Positions 34,749-43,349 of a DNA stretch of 64,000 nucleotides are shown here, one piece after another (position 1 is the first letter of the stretch; each line of letters starts with the position of its first letter). Under the pieces are notes generated by a model. It saw only the letters and a program-made list of their open reading frames with translations. It was not told the origin of the DNA and ran no database searches. The position numbers and the translations under genes are program-made. The stretch comes from an uncultured bacterium. GTDB taxonomy: Bacteria; Bacillota; Clostridia; Oscillospirales; Ruminococcaceae. The stretch lies in NCBI GenBank assembly GCA_934875375.1, contig CAKXHL010000006.1, positions 1-64,000 on the forward strand. Direction: 5' to 3'.

Positions 34749-35249
34749 TTACTGGTACTGTTTCAGCCGGTTCATCAGCGATCCGGACGAATGGGCGTGA
34801 CAAATCGCAATCGCCAGCGCGTCGGCCGTATCATCCGGCTTGGGGACCGCATCCAAATGCAGCAGGATGCGGGTCATCTCCTGCACCTGTTTCTTTACCG
34901 CCTGCCCATAACCCACCACCGATGATTTTACCTGCAGCGGCGTATACTCAAAAGTCTCCACTCCCTGCAGCTGCGCCGCCAGCAGAATCACGCCTCTGGC
35001 CTGCGCCACATCAATAGCGGTTTTCTGGTTGTTTTGAAAATACAGCTTTTCCACTGCCACCGCCTGCGGCCGGTATTGGGTCAAAAGCATTTGCATCTGC
35101 TGGTATATCCGTTCCAGCCGCTGGGAAAAATCCATCCCAGCAGGCGTGGTAATAGCTCCATAATCTACTGTACGAAATCGATTGTTTTGATATTCCAACA
35201 GCCCGTAGCCTACAATGGCATATCCGGGATCAATCCCTAAAATCAGCAT
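34749..35249 (-). CDS. ruvC: Holliday junction resolvase RuvC
   Basis: It cuts Holliday junctions. 166 residues with the metal-binding acids in MLILGIDPGYAIVGYG (Asp7), AVEKLYFQ (Glu) and DDTADALAIAICHAH (two Asp). First gene of the long minus-strand operon, with its promoter at 35379-35407. Confidence 0.96.
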   Translation of the reverse strand: MLILGIDPGYAIVGYGLLEYQNNRFRTVDYGAITTPAGMDFSQRLERIYQQMQMLLTQYRPQAVAVEKLYFQNNQKTAIDVAQARGVILLAAQLQGVETFEYTPLQVKSSVVGYGQAVKKQVQEMTRILLHLDAVPKPDDTADALAIAICHAHSSGSLMNRLKQYQ

Positions 35250-35378
35250 TTTTCCTGCCTGTCCCGCGTATTTACGCGTCCTGTTTCCTGCGGCGTAGAC
35301 CTGGCCGCGGCCACTTCTTCAGCATCCGCCGCAAGGGCTGGCCCACAGCAGATCCAACGAATCCGCATAATCGTGATT

Positions 35379-35407
35379 ATTATAGCACAAACAAATTTTC
35401 GAGACAA
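35379..35407 (-). promoter_or_regulatory. Promoter of the ruvC-cvpA operon
   Basis: On the minus strand TTGTCT (35402-35407) and a perfect TATAAT (35379-35384), 17 bp apart. It would give a leader of about 125 nt before ruvC. Confidence 0.8.
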
Positions 35408-35475
35408 CATCCCGGCGGGATTTCCCATCAAGAGACAAAAAGTTTGGATTTTGTTCAAAAATTTTCAAAATCTTC

Positions 35476-35504
35476 TTGCATTTTCAAGGAGAATCGGCTA
35501 TAAT
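35476..35504 (+). promoter_or_regulatory. Promoter of tRNA-Val
   Basis: TTGCAT (35476-35481) and TATAAT (35499-35504) with a 17-bp spacer, 20 bp before the tRNA. Confidence 0.85.
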
Positions 35505-35524
35505 AGCATTTGTCATTTTGATAT

Positions 35525-35600
35525 GGACGATTAGCGCAGCTGGTAGCGCATCCGCTTGACGTGCGGGAGGTCAGGGGTTCAAGTCCCTTATCGTCCACCA
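35525..35600 (+). tRNA. tRNA-Val (anticodon GAC)
   Basis: Acceptor GGACGAT with ATCGTCC, anticodon loop TTGACGT giving GAC, T arm AGGGG/CCCCT-like with TTCAAGT, encoded CCA at 35598-35600. Single-gene unit with its own promoter and a downstream terminator. Confidence 0.94.
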
Positions 35601-35675
35601 GGGGTGCTGTTCCTGCAATAGTGGGGGCGGCATTTTTTTGTCTGTTTTCGGTTTTGAGGTATTGTACCATTTTTT

Positions 35676-35713
35676 AAAGGTGCCCGAAGCGTTTTGCTTC
35701 GGGCACCTTTTTT
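35676..35713. terminator. Strong bidirectional terminator
   Basis: Perfect 15-bp arms (35676-35690 and 35696-35710) around GTTTT, with T runs on both strands. It ends tRNA-Val transcription and, on the other strand, the ABC transporter/deaminase remnant. Confidence 0.85.
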
Positions 35714-35716
35714 CAT

Positions 35717-36006
35717 TTAGATACAGACTGTTTCACTGCCGTTTTTGCCCTGTACAAAAGCGGCTTCTATCGTTTCTGCATCGACGCACTGGCAAACTAT
35801 TCTTGCAGCTTCTCCTGGTTTTATTGATCATAGAGGGGTTCCTGCTTTTGCATGAGCAGATGGCAATTTCTGTTTTTCGCCGGATATACTCCCGCCCCAC
35901 CCCATACAAAATGATTGTGAAGGTCTGCTTTCGGTATCGTCCAAAGCGCAGGCAGATTCCCCTCCTGCAGCGCTACTATAAATTTTCGGCTATTCTTTCC
36001 TATCAT
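35717..36006 (-). pseudogene. Adenosine-deaminase-like remnant
   Basis: Starting from ATG 36006 the minus strand reads FIVALQEGNLPALW and TIPKADLHNHFVWGG, the conserved N-terminal metal-binding motif (PKADLHNH) of the adenosine deaminase family. After about 60 residues the frame stops at 35823. A second frame further on reads ETIEAAFVQGKNGSE, which looks like the next conserved part of the same family (AAFVQAKNDG in relatives). Everything after that is gone and a terminator follows. So the gene has lost most of its length and is frameshifted. It begins inside the 3' end of the ABC transporter gene. Confidence 0.7.
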
Positions 36007-36010
36007 TCGA

Positions 36011-37747
36011 TCATTCCATCCAATCGTTTTCGACACCAGGCTTAAACTGGGATTCATATAACCCCTTATAAATGCCGCCTTGCGCCAACAACTCCTCATG
36101 CGATCCTTTTTCTGCAATGCGCCCTTTGGTTATAACGGCAATTTCGTCGGCATTTTTGATCGTGGACAGCCGGTGGGCCACCACAATAGTAGTGCGTCCC
36201 TGACACAACTCGTCCAATGCGTTTTGGATGAGTGCTTCGGTAGTGTTGTCCAGTGCGCTGGTAGCCTCATCCAAAATCAGAATCGCCGGATTTTTTAAAA
36301 ATACCCGCGCAATGGACAATCTCTGTTTCTGCCCGCCGGATAGTTTGATTCCCCGCTCGCCGATATTCGTTTCATACCCTTCCGGCAAACTCATCACATA
36401 ATCGTGTATATTGGCTCGCTTGGCAGCTTCCATTACCTGCTCCTCGCTGGCACTCAGATCTCCGTATGCGATATTTTCCCGAATACTGCCATTGAACAAA
36501 AATACGTCCTGCTGCACAATACCGATATTTTTTCTAAGCGAAGCAAAGGTAATTTTATCAATCGGCGTCCCGTCGATCCGGATTTCTCCGCTGTCTAATT
36601 TGTAGAAATTGGGTATTAAATGACAAATCGTAGATTTTCCACCGCCGGAAGGACCTACCAACGCCAACTTTTCTCCGGGCTGGATGGTCAGATTAATATC
36701 GTGCAAAACTTCTTTGCTGTCATCATAGGTAAAATTCACCCGGTCAAAACAAATTTCGCCTTTCACATTTTTCAACTCGCCCGCATCAGAGCGCTCCTGT
36801 TCCACCGGCTGATCGATCAACTCGCAGAAACGCTGAAAACCGGTCATGCCATTTTGGTACTGCTCCATAAAGTTGATTAATTTTTTCACCGGATTGATAA
36901 ACAAGTTGACAAACAGCATAAACGCAGCAAAATCCCCATAGCTGATGATTCCTTGATAGGTAAAAACGCCGCCTGCCAAAATCACCACGACATTGAACAT
37001 GTCTGTGATAAAACCGGTGCCCGCGAAAAATTGTCCCATCGCCCGATAGGACATCTCCCGCGCTTTGACAAATTTTCCGTTTCCCTTCTGGAATTTTTCT
37101 TCCTCAAAGGCGCTGTTGGTAAACGCCTTCGCCACCCGGATGCCGGAAATACTGCTTTCCAGCGTGGCATTGACCAGTGCTACTTTGCGCCGGCTCTCCA
37201 TAAAAGCGATATTCATCTTTTTGCGCATGGCCAGAGAAAACCACACCAGGATGGGGATGAACAGAAAAATAATGACAGTCAAAAGCAGATTAATGCTGGA
37301 AAGGTAAACAAAAGAACCGATGATCATAACCGAAGAGATAAAGATATCCTCCGGTCCGTGGTGAGCCAGCTCGGAAATATCCTGTAAATCGTTGACCACG
37401 CGGGACATAATGTTACCGGTTTCATTTTCATCAAAAAAGGAAAAAGGCAGTTTCTGTAAATGGCGGAATAAATCCCTTCGCATATCCGCCTGCATATAAA
37501 CACCCACCATATGACCGTAATATTGGACAAAATAGCTTAACAGCATTTTAATAAAGTAAATAGCAATCAGCGCCGCGGAAAAGATCAAAAGCAACCGAAG
37601 CTGACGGTTTGGAATATAATCGTTGAGCATATTACGGGTAATCATGGGATAAAACAGATCGCAAACCGCAATGAAAAACGCAGCTACCATATCCAAGAAA
37701 AAAAGTTTTTTCTGGGGTTTGTAATATTGAATAAATCGCCGGATCAT
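36011..37747 (-). CDS. ABC exporter, fused permease-ATPase (MsbA/LmrA type)
   Basis: 578 residues: six membrane helices in the first 310 residues (type IV exporter fold) and a C-terminal ATPase. Walker A GPSGGGKST, Q-loop IVQQDVFLFNG, signature LSGGQKQRLSIARVFL, Walker B AILILDEATSALD and switch VVAHRLSTI are intact. It would work as a homodimer exporting lipids, drugs or peptides; the substrate is unknown. The ATG at 37747 has AGGA nine bases upstream; a longer in-frame start is less well supported. A remnant deaminase gene follows with overlapping ends. Confidence 0.9.
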   Translation of the reverse strand: MIRRFIQYYKPQKKLFFLDMVAAFFIAVCDLFYPMITRNMLNDYIPNRQLRLLLIFSAALIAIYFIKMLLSYFVQYYGHMVGVYMQADMRRDLFRHLQKLPFSFFDENETGNIMSRVVNDLQDISELAHHGPEDIFISSVMIIGSFVYLSSINLLLTVIIFLFIPILVWFSLAMRKKMNIAFMESRRKVALVNATLESSISGIRVAKAFTNSAFEEEKFQKGNGKFVKAREMSYRAMGQFFAGTGFITDMFNVVVILAGGVFTYQGIISYGDFAAFMLFVNLFINPVKKLINFMEQYQNGMTGFQRFCELIDQPVEQERSDAGELKNVKGEICFDRVNFTYDDSKEVLHDINLTIQPGEKLALVGPSGGGKSTICHLIPNFYKLDSGEIRIDGTPIDKITFASLRKNIGIVQQDVFLFNGSIRENIAYGDLSASEEQVMEAAKRANIHDYVMSLPEGYETNIGERGIKLSGGQKQRLSIARVFLKNPAILILDEATSALDNTTEALIQNALDELCQGRTTIVVAHRLSTIKNADEIAVITKGRIAEKGSHEELLAQGGIYKGLYESQFKPGVENDWME

Positions 37748-37870
37748 CCAAACACATCCTTCTTTTTGCATTCTCTGTTCGTCGTACGAAAAATATCATA
37801 GCATAAAACAAGGATTTCGAAAAGTTTTTTTTGCAAAAATTCTTTCATCTGTACCGCGCGCGACCGCTCG

Positions 37871-37899
37871 TTGACTTTCTCCCATGGTTTTACTATAAT
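37871..37899 (+). promoter_or_regulatory. Promoter of the yaaA-bcp-mutT-yjbR operon
   Basis: TTGACT (37871-37876) and TATAAT (37894-37899) are 17 bp apart. I looked for a PerR-type repeat over the -10 box; the sequence ATAATTTACAC is at best a half match, so no regulator is assigned. Confidence 0.75.
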
Positions 37900-38018
37900 T
37901 TACACAATGAAAACTTTTCCCGTGGGAAACGGTGGGCGAATGCTTTTGTCCCGTGGTTCCGGCCGCGTAAAAAACAGGACAAACCATGTCTGAAAAGAAG
38001 CAGAAGGATCCTTTCCGT

Positions 38019-38771
38019 ATGAAAATTATCATTTCTCCTGCAAAAAAAATGAATGTAGACACCGACAGTTTTGACTGCCGGGATCTCCCCTTATTTCTTG
38101 CCTGTACCCAGCGGCTTTTGTCCTCTCTTCTGACTATGTCCTTGGATCAGCTGCGCGTTTTATGGAAATGCAGCGAACCGCTGGCCTGCCAAAACTATGA
38201 GCGGCTGCACCGCATCAATCTGTACGCTAATCTCACCCCCGCTATTTTGGCTTACGAAGGAATTCAGTACCAATATATGGCGCCGGGTGTTTTTACCTAT
38301 GGGGAACTGGAATATATTCAGGAACACTTGAGAATTCTGTCCGGTTTTTACGGTTTGCTTCGCCCCTTTGACGGGGTAGCTCCTTATCGGCTGGAAATGC
38401 AGGCAAAGCTGGCGGTGGACGGCGCCGCCGATCTGTATGCCTTTTGGGCAGACGCCTTGGCGCTTGCTCTGAGCAGGGAAGATGATGTCATTTTAAATCT
38501 CGCGTCAAAAGAGTACAGCCGCAGCGTCATTCCTCACCTGCCCGCTCAAACTCGCCTGATCACCTGTGTGTTCGCGGAGGAACAGGACGGGAAAATCCGG
38601 GAAAAGGCAACCCTTTGCAAAATGGCGCGTGGAGAGATGGTTCGCTATTTGGCGGAGCATGGATGCCAAACCCCGGAACAAGCCAGGATGTTTGATCGCC
38701 TGGACTTTCGTTTTTCACCCGAACTCTCCAATGAAAACACCTATGTTTTTTGTAAGAAAGGAAGAAGATAA
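38019..38771 (+). CDS. yaaA: YaaA family peroxide stress protein
   Basis: A 250-residue cytosolic protein of the YaaA/DUF328 family, which in E. coli lowers free iron under peroxide stress and binds DNA. The family start MKIIISPAKKMN is at ATG 38019. Later conserved segments are AILAYEGIQYQYMAPGVFTY, LRILSGFYGLLRPFDGVAPYRLEM, NLASKEYSRSV and ARGEMVRYLAEHG. AAGGA precedes the start; an upstream in-frame ATG would add 11 residues. Its stop codon shares a base with the bcp start (TAATG). It forms an operon with peroxidase, MutT and YjbR genes. Confidence 0.93.
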   Translation: MKIIISPAKKMNVDTDSFDCRDLPLFLACTQRLLSSLLTMSLDQLRVLWKCSEPLACQNYERLHRINLYANLTPAILAYEGIQYQYMAPGVFTYGELEYIQEHLRILSGFYGLLRPFDGVAPYRLEMQAKLAVDGAADLYAFWADALALALSREDDVILNLASKEYSRSVIPHLPAQTRLITCVFAEEQDGKIREKATLCKMARGEMVRYLAEHGCQTPEQARMFDRLDFRFSPELSNENTYVFCKKGRR

Positions 38772-39232
38772 TGCTGCAAGAAAAGGAAAAAGCTCCTTTG
38801 TTCACCCTGCCGGATCAGAACGGACATCCTGTCTCCCTGTCTGATTTCGCCGGCAAAAAGGTTGTGCTTTATTTTTACCCACGAGACAACACCCCCGGAT
38901 GTACCCGCCAGGCCTGCGCCTTTGCCGACGCTTGGGAAGATTACGCCGCTCTGGGGGTAACGGTGATCGGAATCAGCAAAGATTCGGTGTCCTCCCATCA
39001 AAAGTTTTCCCAGAAATACCAGTTGCCTTTTATCTTGCTTTCCGATCCGGAACTGCATGCAATCCAGGCTTACGGCGTTTGGCAGGAGAAAAAACTCTAC
39101 GGCAAAACCAGCATGGGAGTAGTGCGCACCACCTACCTCATTGATGAAAACGGCATGATTGAAAAAGCTATGCCAAAGGTAAAACCCGATGACAATGCCG
39201 CAGAGATTCTTTCCTATCTGCGCGGAAAATAA
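38771..39232 (+). CDS. bcp: Thioredoxin-dependent thiol peroxidase (Bcp/PrxQ peroxiredoxin)
   Basis: It reduces peroxides with thioredoxin. 153 residues: FTLPDQNGHPVSLSDFAGKK, the peroxidatic Cys in DNTPGCTRQACAFADAW (Cys45 or so) with a second Cys five residues later as in atypical two-Cys PrxQ, then GISKDSVSSHQKF and YGVWQEKKLYGK. Coupled to yaaA through TAATG. The C-terminus ends at the usual position. Confidence 0.94.
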   Translation: MLQEKEKAPLFTLPDQNGHPVSLSDFAGKKVVLYFYPRDNTPGCTRQACAFADAWEDYAALGVTVIGISKDSVSSHQKFSQKYQLPFILLSDPELHAIQAYGVWQEKKLYGKTSMGVVRTTYLIDENGMIEKAMPKVKPDDNAAEILSYLRGK

Positions 39233-39243
39233 GGAGAGAAAAG

Positions 39244-39630
39244 ATGACTGAAGTAGTAGCCGCTCTCATTTGGAAAGAAAGCCGTTTTTTGATTTGCCAA
39301 CGCCCGGCTCATAAGGCCCGCGGTCTGCTGTGGGAATTTGTCGGCGGCAAAGTGGAGCCAGGCGAAACCAAAGAGCAGGCACTAATCCGTGAGTGCCAGG
39401 AGGAATTAGGTGTTACGGTAGAGGTAGAAGATATTTTTATGGAACTGATCCATACCTACCCGGATTTGACCGTCCATTTAACTTTATTCCACGCCAAAAT
39501 CGAATCCGGTACGCCGCAGCTGCTAGAGCATAACGCCATTCGCTGGATCAGCACGGGTCAGATTTGCCAGTACGACTTTTGTCCAGCGGATCAAGGAATT
39601 TTACAGGCGCTGCAAGACGGGAAAAAATAA
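39244..39630 (+). CDS. mutT: Nudix hydrolase, MutT (8-oxo-dGTPase) type
   Basis: 128 residues. The Nudix box is complete: GGKVEPGETKEQAL continuing RECQEELGV (residues about 39-61). The N-terminal half reads EVVAALIWKESRFLICQRP, as in MutT enzymes that clear oxidised nucleotides, and the C-terminal RWISTGQICQYDFCPAD fits the same group. The start is 11 bp after bcp, behind AGGAGAG. In this operon the role is likely removal of 8-oxo-dGTP. Confidence 0.88.
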   Translation: MTEVVAALIWKESRFLICQRPAHKARGLLWEFVGGKVEPGETKEQALIRECQEELGVTVEVEDIFMELIHTYPDLTVHLTLFHAKIESGTPQLLEHNAIRWISTGQICQYDFCPADQGILQALQDGKK

Positions 39631-39650
39631 CGAAAAGGAGTGCTTTTCCC

Positions 39651-40031
39651 ATGACAACCCGACAGGAGGCCATTGCCGCCTGCCTTCAGCTGCCCGATGT
39701 TTATGAGGATTATCCTTTTGATGATTTCAACTGGACAGCCATACGGCATCGGGCCAACCAAAAAATTTTTGCTCTGATTTTCGAACGGGAAAATCATATC
39801 TGGATCAATGTAAAAGCACAGCCTATGTGGGCGGATTTTTGGCGGCGGACCTTTTCCGCTGTGGTTCCCGCCTACCACATGAACAAAGAGCACTGGATCA
39901 GCATAATTCTTGATGGCAGCATGAAGGACGTAGATATTCGCCGTCTCATCGAGGAAAGCTTTGCGCTGACCGCTCCGAAAACGCGGATACCCCGTATCCA
40001 AAAATCCATGCATCACCCTCCGAAGCGCTGA
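39651..40031 (+). CDS. MmcQ/YjbR family protein
   Basis: 126 residues from ATG 39651 (AAAGGAG upstream). The family's compact fold is seen in QEAIAACLQLPDVYEDYPFDD, ALIFERENHIWINVKA and a closing AYHMNKEHWISIILDGSM, then the DIRRLIEESFAL helix. MmcQ/YjbR proteins bind DNA in a double wing layout in related cases, but the function is not established. The longer in-frame start (39564) overlaps the end of mutT and has no binding site. Last gene of the operon, closed by a terminator. Confidence 0.85.
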   Translation: MTTRQEAIAACLQLPDVYEDYPFDDFNWTAIRHRANQKIFALIFERENHIWINVKAQPMWADFWRRTFSAVVPAYHMNKEHWISIILDGSMKDVDIRRLIEESFALTAPKTRIPRIQKSMHHPPKR

Positions 40032-40067
40032 TTGCAAAAAAAGATTTAGGCCGGCCGCCTGCCCACG

Positions 40068-40105
40068 AAAAAGGCCGGGAACCCTTTGAGGTTCCCGGCC
40101 TTTTT
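40068..40105. terminator. Bidirectional terminator
   Basis: Perfect 16-bp arms 40068-40083 and 40090-40105, with A5 and T5 runs. Closes the plus-strand yaaA operon and the minus-strand methyltransferase gene. Confidence 0.85.
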
Positions 40106-40107
40106 CG

Positions 40108-40869
40108 TTATAAATTTTTACCAAGATGCAGATCCATAATATCCTGAATGTGGACCATGCCGCCGCAGCCCAGAATCGCCTCTTCAATTTCCCGAAAAAA
40201 GGCCTCCTTTCTGTCTGGCTCCATTAACCGGACATCGGAATAGGTATCCAGCAAAAGAATATATTCTTTTGCTGTGAGTATCCGCTCTTTGTAGTAATAG
40301 CGGCGCTGCACAAAGGAAAAGCCGTATTTATGCATCAGCGCCTCCCGTTTGTCAAATCGCTCCTGTGGAAATTGAGGAGGACGGCTCTCATCTGGAAAAA
40401 AGCGCTGATATGCCGGCTGCATCGCATCGCTTTCCGGATTTTGGATGACGGGCGTGTTCCAAAAAAGCGCCAGCGTACCGCCGGGACGAAGCAATTTTTT
40501 TGCTTTGGGATATCCGGCTTCCTCCGGCACCCAATGGAAAGCGGTTCCGGCATATATCAGATCAAAGGAACCGGACGGCGCCGAAAAATCCTCAAACAGA
40601 CAGTTTTTCACCGAAAGTTTCGCGCTCTCCCGATGCTTTTGGTTTAGAATCCCGGCCAGCTGCGCCCCCGGCTCTATCGCCGTCACCTGACAGCCCCTCT
40701 CCAGAAAGGGTCCGGTAGCCTGCCCTGTCCCTGCGCCCACCTCCAGTGCCGCCGCACCCTCTTGCAGCCCGGCATATGCGGCGATGTCCGCAAACAGCTC
40801 CTGGCAGTAGCGGGGACGCAGGCGGTCGTAATTGTCGGCGTTTTCGTTAAAAGAAAGTTTCTTTTCCAT
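40108..40869 (-). CDS. Class I SAM-dependent methyltransferase
   Basis: A 253-residue cytosolic methyltransferase of the ubiE/Methyltransf_11 type. FNENADNYDRLRPRYCQELF at the N-terminus, motif I AALEVGAGTGQATGPFLERG near 41, acidic AIEPGAQL, then LIYAGTAFHWVPEE and KKLLRPGGTLALFW. The substrate is not readable. Single gene between two terminators. Confidence 0.88.
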   Translation of the reverse strand: MEKKLSFNENADNYDRLRPRYCQELFADIAAYAGLQEGAAALEVGAGTGQATGPFLERGCQVTAIEPGAQLAGILNQKHRESAKLSVKNCLFEDFSAPSGSFDLIYAGTAFHWVPEEAGYPKAKKLLRPGGTLALFWNTPVIQNPESDAMQPAYQRFFPDESRPPQFPQERFDKREALMHKYGFSFVQRRYYYKERILTAKEYILLLDTYSDVRLMEPDRKEAFFREIEEAILGCGGMVHIQDIMDLHLGKNL

Positions 40870-40895
40870 CTGCAGCTCCTTTCTCCCTTTCAGAG

Positions 40896-40924
40896 GGGAA
40901 AAGAGCCCCTTGGGGCTCTTTTTT
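40896..40924. terminator. Terminator of cysS
   Basis: AAAAGAGCCCC (40899-40909) pairs with GGGGCTCTTTT (40912-40922), with T runs on both strands. Confidence 0.8.
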
Positions 40925-40937
40925 GATACCTGTTATT

Positions 40938-42332
40938 TTACGCGCGGGTCCATTGCACACCCTGCGGCGTATCCTTAAGCGTAATACCCATTCCGGCCAG
41001 TTGGTCACGGATAGCGTCAGCCGTTTTAAAATCTTTTGCTTTTCTGGCCGCCTGCCTTTTTTCAATCAAGGCCTCAATATCGGCATCCAGTGTCTCTTTT
41101 TTGCGATTATATAAAATACCCAGCACGTCGGCGATCGCGTCAAACTGTTCAGCAGCTTTTTGCGCCAGTGCTTTGGACCGCGGAACCTGTAAAGCGGTGT
41201 TGATGTCTCGCGTCAGATCGAACAGGGCAGTCAGGCCGTCGGCAGTGTTCAGATCGTCGTCCATGGCGGCGACGAACTTCTCCTGCGCTGCGGCAAACTT
41301 CTGCAAAAATTCCGCTTCTCCCTCAGTGGCTTCCTCCAAGCCGTTATCCAACGCAAATTCCAGCTTCTCCCGGCAGTTATACAGGCGGTCCAAAGAATTT
41401 TTGCAGGACTCAATGACTTCCAGCGTATAGTTGAAAGGACTGCGGTAATGCGATTGCACCATCATCAGCTTGATTGTCTCATAGCCGTATTTCTCCGCCA
41501 CATCTCGTGTGGTAAAGAAATTGCCTTTGGACTTGCTCATTTTTACATTATCCACGTTAATATAGCCGTTGTGCATCCAGTAATGGGCATATTCCTTGCC
41601 GGTGCAGCATTCGCCCTGGGCAATCTCGTTTTCATGGTGAGGGAAGATCAAATCCTGTCCGCCGCAATGGATGTCGATGGTCTCACCCAAGAACTTGCGG
41701 ATCATCGCGGTGCATTCGATATGCCAGCCGGGGCGGCCTTTGCCCCAAGGCGACTCCCAATAAGGCTCCCCTTCTTTTGCCGCTTTCCACAGCGCAAAGT
41801 CCATGGGGTCTTCTTTCTGTTCCGTCACATCAATACGGTTGCCGGCGTCCAGCTCCTCGATTGGCATATGGGATAGCTTGCCGTAACCTTTGAATTTTTT
41901 CGCCCGGAAGTAAACGTCCCCGTTCACTTCATAGCCGTAACCGTGATCGATGATATCCTGTACGATCTTAATGATCTCGTCCATGGTCTCGGTGGCCTTG
42001 GGGTGGATGGTGGCCGCCCGAACACCCAGTCCCTTAGCATCGGTCCAATACTCGTGGATATACCGCTCCGAGATCGTTTTATAATCAGTATTTTCCTCGT
42101 TAGCCCGTTTGATGATCTTATCGTCGATATCGGTAAAGTTCTGAACGAAAGTTACCTTATAACCCCTGTACTCCAGATAACGGCGCAGGGTATCGAACAC
42201 ACAGATGGGCCGCGCGTTGCCGATGTGGATATAGTTATACACTGTCGGTCCGCAGGCGTACATTTTTACCTCGCCAGGGGTGATGGGGACAAATTCCTCT
42301 TTTTTTCTGGTCAACGTGTTGTAAATTCTCAT
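40938..42332 (-). CDS. cysS: Cysteinyl-tRNA synthetase
   Basis: It charges tRNA-Cys. 464 residues from ATG 42332: the zinc Cys in KMYACGPTVYNYIHIGNARP with the HIGH motif, the second zinc ligands ECTAMIRK and GGQDLIFPHHENE, and KMSKSKGNF for ATP binding. C-terminal DALR-like domain follows. Controlled by the T-box leader upstream. Confidence 0.97.
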   Translation of the reverse strand: MRIYNTLTRKKEEFVPITPGEVKMYACGPTVYNYIHIGNARPICVFDTLRRYLEYRGYKVTFVQNFTDIDDKIIKRANEENTDYKTISERYIHEYWTDAKGLGVRAATIHPKATETMDEIIKIVQDIIDHGYGYEVNGDVYFRAKKFKGYGKLSHMPIEELDAGNRIDVTEQKEDPMDFALWKAAKEGEPYWESPWGKGRPGWHIECTAMIRKFLGETIDIHCGGQDLIFPHHENEIAQGECCTGKEYAHYWMHNGYINVDNVKMSKSKGNFFTTRDVAEKYGYETIKLMMVQSHYRSPFNYTLEVIESCKNSLDRLYNCREKLEFALDNGLEEATEGEAEFLQKFAAAQEKFVAAMDDDLNTADGLTALFDLTRDINTALQVPRSKALAQKAAEQFDAIADVLGILYNRKKETLDADIEALIEKRQAARKAKDFKTADAIRDQLAGMGITLKDTPQGVQWTRA

Positions 42333-42359
42333 GATTTGCTCCTTTCCGCCCAAAAGGCC

Positions 42360-42605
42360 GGTCCAAAAAGAAAACCGCCCTCGGGCCGTCAACGGCCGAA
42401 GGCGGTGTATTTACCGCGGTTCCACTTCGATTTTTCACTCGATTTCACCTGATAACGGAGGTCTTCCGCAGATCGATACTGATTTCCCGATCCGTGCTGG
42501 CAGGCGCACTTGGCCGAATCCGTTTCCCAAAAGCACTTTCAGCGGGTCATGCTCTCTCTCTGGCGGGCGTTATCCGGTTACTTTTCCTGATCAATGCATT
42601 TTACC
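42360..42605 (-). promoter_or_regulatory. T-box riboswitch (tRNA-Cys sensing) of cysS
   Basis: The minus strand has the conserved T-box bulge AGTGGAACCGCGG (42414-42426). The terminator arms are ACCGCC...TCGGCCG and CGGCC...GGGCGGT (42371-42407), with the T run at 42365-42374. Competing antiterminator pairing is therefore present. The specifier UGC (42533-42535) lies in AAAGUGCUUUUGG of Stem I and is the cysteine codon. So uncharged tRNA-Cys should allow read-through into cysS. Confidence 0.92.
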
Positions 42606-42616
42606 ATGTAATAATT

Positions 42617-42645
42617 AAAATAACACGCTTTTTCCTGTTTGTCAA
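42617..42645 (-). promoter_or_regulatory. Promoter of the T-box/cysS unit
   Basis: TTGACA (42640-42645), 17-bp spacer, TATTTT (42617-42622) preceded by TG as an extended -10. Confidence 0.8.
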
Positions 42646-42746
42646 GAAGGAGCTGTCAGCCCTCTTCTCCCGCATTTTCTGCCGCTTCCGAGAATCGTAA
42701 AATCCTCTGCCAAAGCCCTTGCTTTGCGGCAGATTTGCCCTTTTGG

Positions 42747-43307
42747 CTATTTCATGTCGCTGAGTACAGCGCGGTTTTTCCAAAGATAGTTGATTCCGCT
42801 CACAACCGTCAGCCCCAACGTCACCCACATCAAAACGATGTTCATCTCCGCCAGCAGCGGAATACCGATGAGCAGCTCTTCTTCCAGATACATTTGCACA
42901 ATGGTAGTCGCAACCCAAATCATCTGCGAGACTGTTTTCATTTTTCCAAAAATGTCCGCCGCAATCACGATTCCTTTAGGCGCCGCGATCAACCGCAAGG
43001 AGGTGACAACAAATTCCCGGGCGATAATGACAATAATCACTGCGGCCGGTGTCACCCATAATTCCACAAAACAAATCAGCGCCGACGTCACCAGAATTTT
43101 ATCCGCCAGCGGATCCATAAACTTACCGAAATCCGTAATCAGGCCCCGTTTGCGGGCAATTTTCCCATCCAGCATATCGGTAAAAGACGCTGTTACAAAC
43201 AAAATCAGCGCCCACAAATAGTGATTGGAAAACGACAGTACCATGGCGGCCACAAAAAACGGAACCATCAGCATTCGCAGGCAGGTCAGCTTATTGGGCA
43301 GATTCAT
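42747..43307 (-). CDS. pgsA: CDP-diacylglycerol-glycerol-3-phosphate 3-phosphatidyltransferase
   Basis: It makes phosphatidylglycerol phosphate in the membrane. 186 residues with the CDP-alcohol transferase motif as DMLDGKIARKRG, then LITDFGKFMDPLADK, and five to six helices. The ATG at 43307 gives MNLPNKLTCLRM, the usual start; a start five codons upstream lacks support. Last gene of recA-recX-rimO-pgsA. Confidence 0.94.
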   Translation of the reverse strand: MNLPNKLTCLRMLMVPFFVAAMVLSFSNHYLWALILFVTASFTDMLDGKIARKRGLITDFGKFMDPLADKILVTSALICFVELWVTPAAVIIVIIAREFVVTSLRLIAAPKGIVIAADIFGKMKTVSQMIWVATTIVQMYLEEELLIGIPLLAEMNIVLMWVTLGLTVVSGINYLWKNRAVLSDMK

Positions 43308-43349
43308 AAAAACAATCCTCATTTCTGTTGTATTGCAGGCAATGGATTT

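Noticed and set aside
37880..37910. PerR operator over the yaaA -10 box
   Set aside because: Only half of the expected repeat is present.
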